64,000 bases of DNA from Noviherbaspirillum galbum (GTDB lineage Bacteria; Pseudomonadota; Gammaproteobacteria; Burkholderiales; Burkholderiaceae_D), in the NCBI RefSeq assembly GCF_010974945.1, contig NZ_JAAIVB010000048.1, positions 62,001-126,000 on the forward strand, read 5' to 3'. Numbering within the stretch: the first letter of the stretch is position 1; every line of letters begins with the position of its first letter. The notes beneath the pieces were generated by a model. That model did not search any database. It worked only from the letters and a program-made list of their open reading frames with translations, and had not been told where the DNA came from. A program made the position numbers and the translations under genes. This document shows positions 63,529 to 64,000 of this stretch, piece by piece.

Positions 63529-64000
63529 ATGAATCAAGAATATACCCGGAGCCCCATCTCAGGTCAGATGATGAGCCAGCCTCTTCTCATATCGACGATC
63601 ATCCGGCATGCGGACCGGCACTTCGCCAACAAGGAGATCGTGTCCCGCCGCGTGGAAGGGGACATTCATCGTTATACCTATGCCGAATGCCATGCCCGCG
63701 CACGCAAGATGGCAAACGCGCTTCGCGCGCTCGGTGTCCAGATGGGGGACCGGATCGGCACGCTGGCCTGGAACGGCTATCGCCACCTCGAACTGTACTA
63801 CGCGATTTCCGGCATCGGCGCGGTCATGAACACCATCAACCCGCGCCTGCACCAGAACCAGATCGCCTATATCGCCAATCATGCCCAGGACCAGTACCTG
63901 TTTTTCGACCTGAGTTTCCTCGAGCTCGTCGAACGCATCGCCCCGCACTGCCCCTCGATCAAGGGCTACGTGCTGATGTCGGATGCCGCGCGCATGCCGG
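63529..64000 (+). CDS. Acyl-CoA ligase (AMP-binding), 5' part only
   Basis: 157 residues before the window edge. [20 protein letters not shown], the [20 protein letters not shown] segment and [20 protein letters not shown] are the N-terminal hallmarks of medium-chain/3-methylmercaptopropionate-type acyl-CoA ligases (DmdB-like). The P-loop lies beyond the edge. It activates a carboxylic acid to its CoA ester, by family. Confidence 0.87.
   Translation, partial: MNQEYTRSPISGQMMSQPLLISTIIRHADRHFANKEIVSRRVEGDIHRYTYAECHARARKMANALRALGVQMGDRIGTLAWNGYRHLELYYAISGIGAVMNTINPRLHQNQIAYIANHAQDQYLFFDLSFLELVERIAPHCPSIKGYVLMSDAARMP

Noticed and set aside
1..64000. tRNA, rRNA, riboswitch and replication-origin signals.
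   Set aside because: None found by eye; absence cannot be proven without a covariance-model search.

Overview
The window is a high-GC (visibly above 60%), densely coded chromosomal segment. Gene content and protein style point to a betaproteobacterium of the order Burkholderiales, most likely an Oxalobacteraceae relative (Herbaspirillum / Noviherbaspirillum / Massilia type). The supports are the NirK + quinol-NOR denitrification genes with an NsrR repressor, the many orphan periplasmic binding proteins, MaeB, YcgR-type PilZ and GlxA/MocR/LysR regulators. The genus is inference; no rRNA or tRNA gene is visible. Most of the window is ordinary accessory metabolism, regulation and transport.

Layout. 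1-6.6 kb: a GlxA-type regulator divergent from an alpha/beta hydrolase, then a TAXI solute-binding protein whose start overlaps the end of a hybrid histidine kinase gene, a small hypothetical protein and an MBL-fold lipoprotein. 7-9.7 kb: a chemoreceptor and a PilZ flagellar brake protein. 9.9-14 kb: a YtkA-like lipoprotein with a di-heme peroxidase, and a glycosyltransferase plus outer-membrane barrel pair resembling E. coli yaiP/yaiO. 14-23.6 kb: an acetyltransferase, a short UvrA paralogue, an MHS transporter, a CMD/tautomerase/DUF4865 operon facing a LysR regulator, a gamma-glutamylcyclotransferase, and GNAT and VOC proteins.

23.6-32 kb is the most coherent functional block. A copper nitrite reductase with an extra N-terminal cupredoxin domain (nirK), a small cytochrome c, DUF3079, NsrR, DUF2249 and a quinol-dependent nitric oxide reductase (norB/norZ) together convert nitrite to N2O. 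FNR/DNR-like boxes lie before nirK, before norB, and before a three-gene operon (outer-membrane protein, TlpA thioredoxin, CopD-like membrane protein). A clear NsrR operator lies in the norB promoter. The three-gene operon is therefore a candidate new member of the denitrification/copper regulon.

32-44 kb: a repeat-rich intergenic region, an orphan LivK-like binding protein, a class II HMG-CoA reductase divergent from a MocR regulator with a strong inverted repeat between them, malic enzyme, transporters, an SDR, a 2'-5' RNA ligase-like protein, and a tnpB-only IS200/IS605-family element whose RuvC catalytic glutamate appears to have moved. 43.8-54.4 kb: a pseudouridine synthase, an acyl-CoA ligase, and a complete RND efflux system (adaptor, pump, outer-membrane factor). 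The efflux genes are preceded by a small secreted protein and an esterase-like protein that has lost its catalytic serine and histidine, all facing a LysR regulator. 54.7-64 kb: a tannase/feruloyl-esterase-family lipoprotein, a thiolase, a GAF-PucR regulator divergent from an SDR, an Fsr-like exporter divergent from an AraC regulator, and the start of another acyl-CoA ligase running off the window.

Dispersed sequence elements include four copies of a 20-bp inverted repeat resembling neisserial dRS3 (14.75, 32.06, 32.45 and 56.55 kb), a 19-bp tandem array next to one of them, and two inverted copies, 10 kb apart, of a roughly 130-bp hairpin-containing intergenic repeat.
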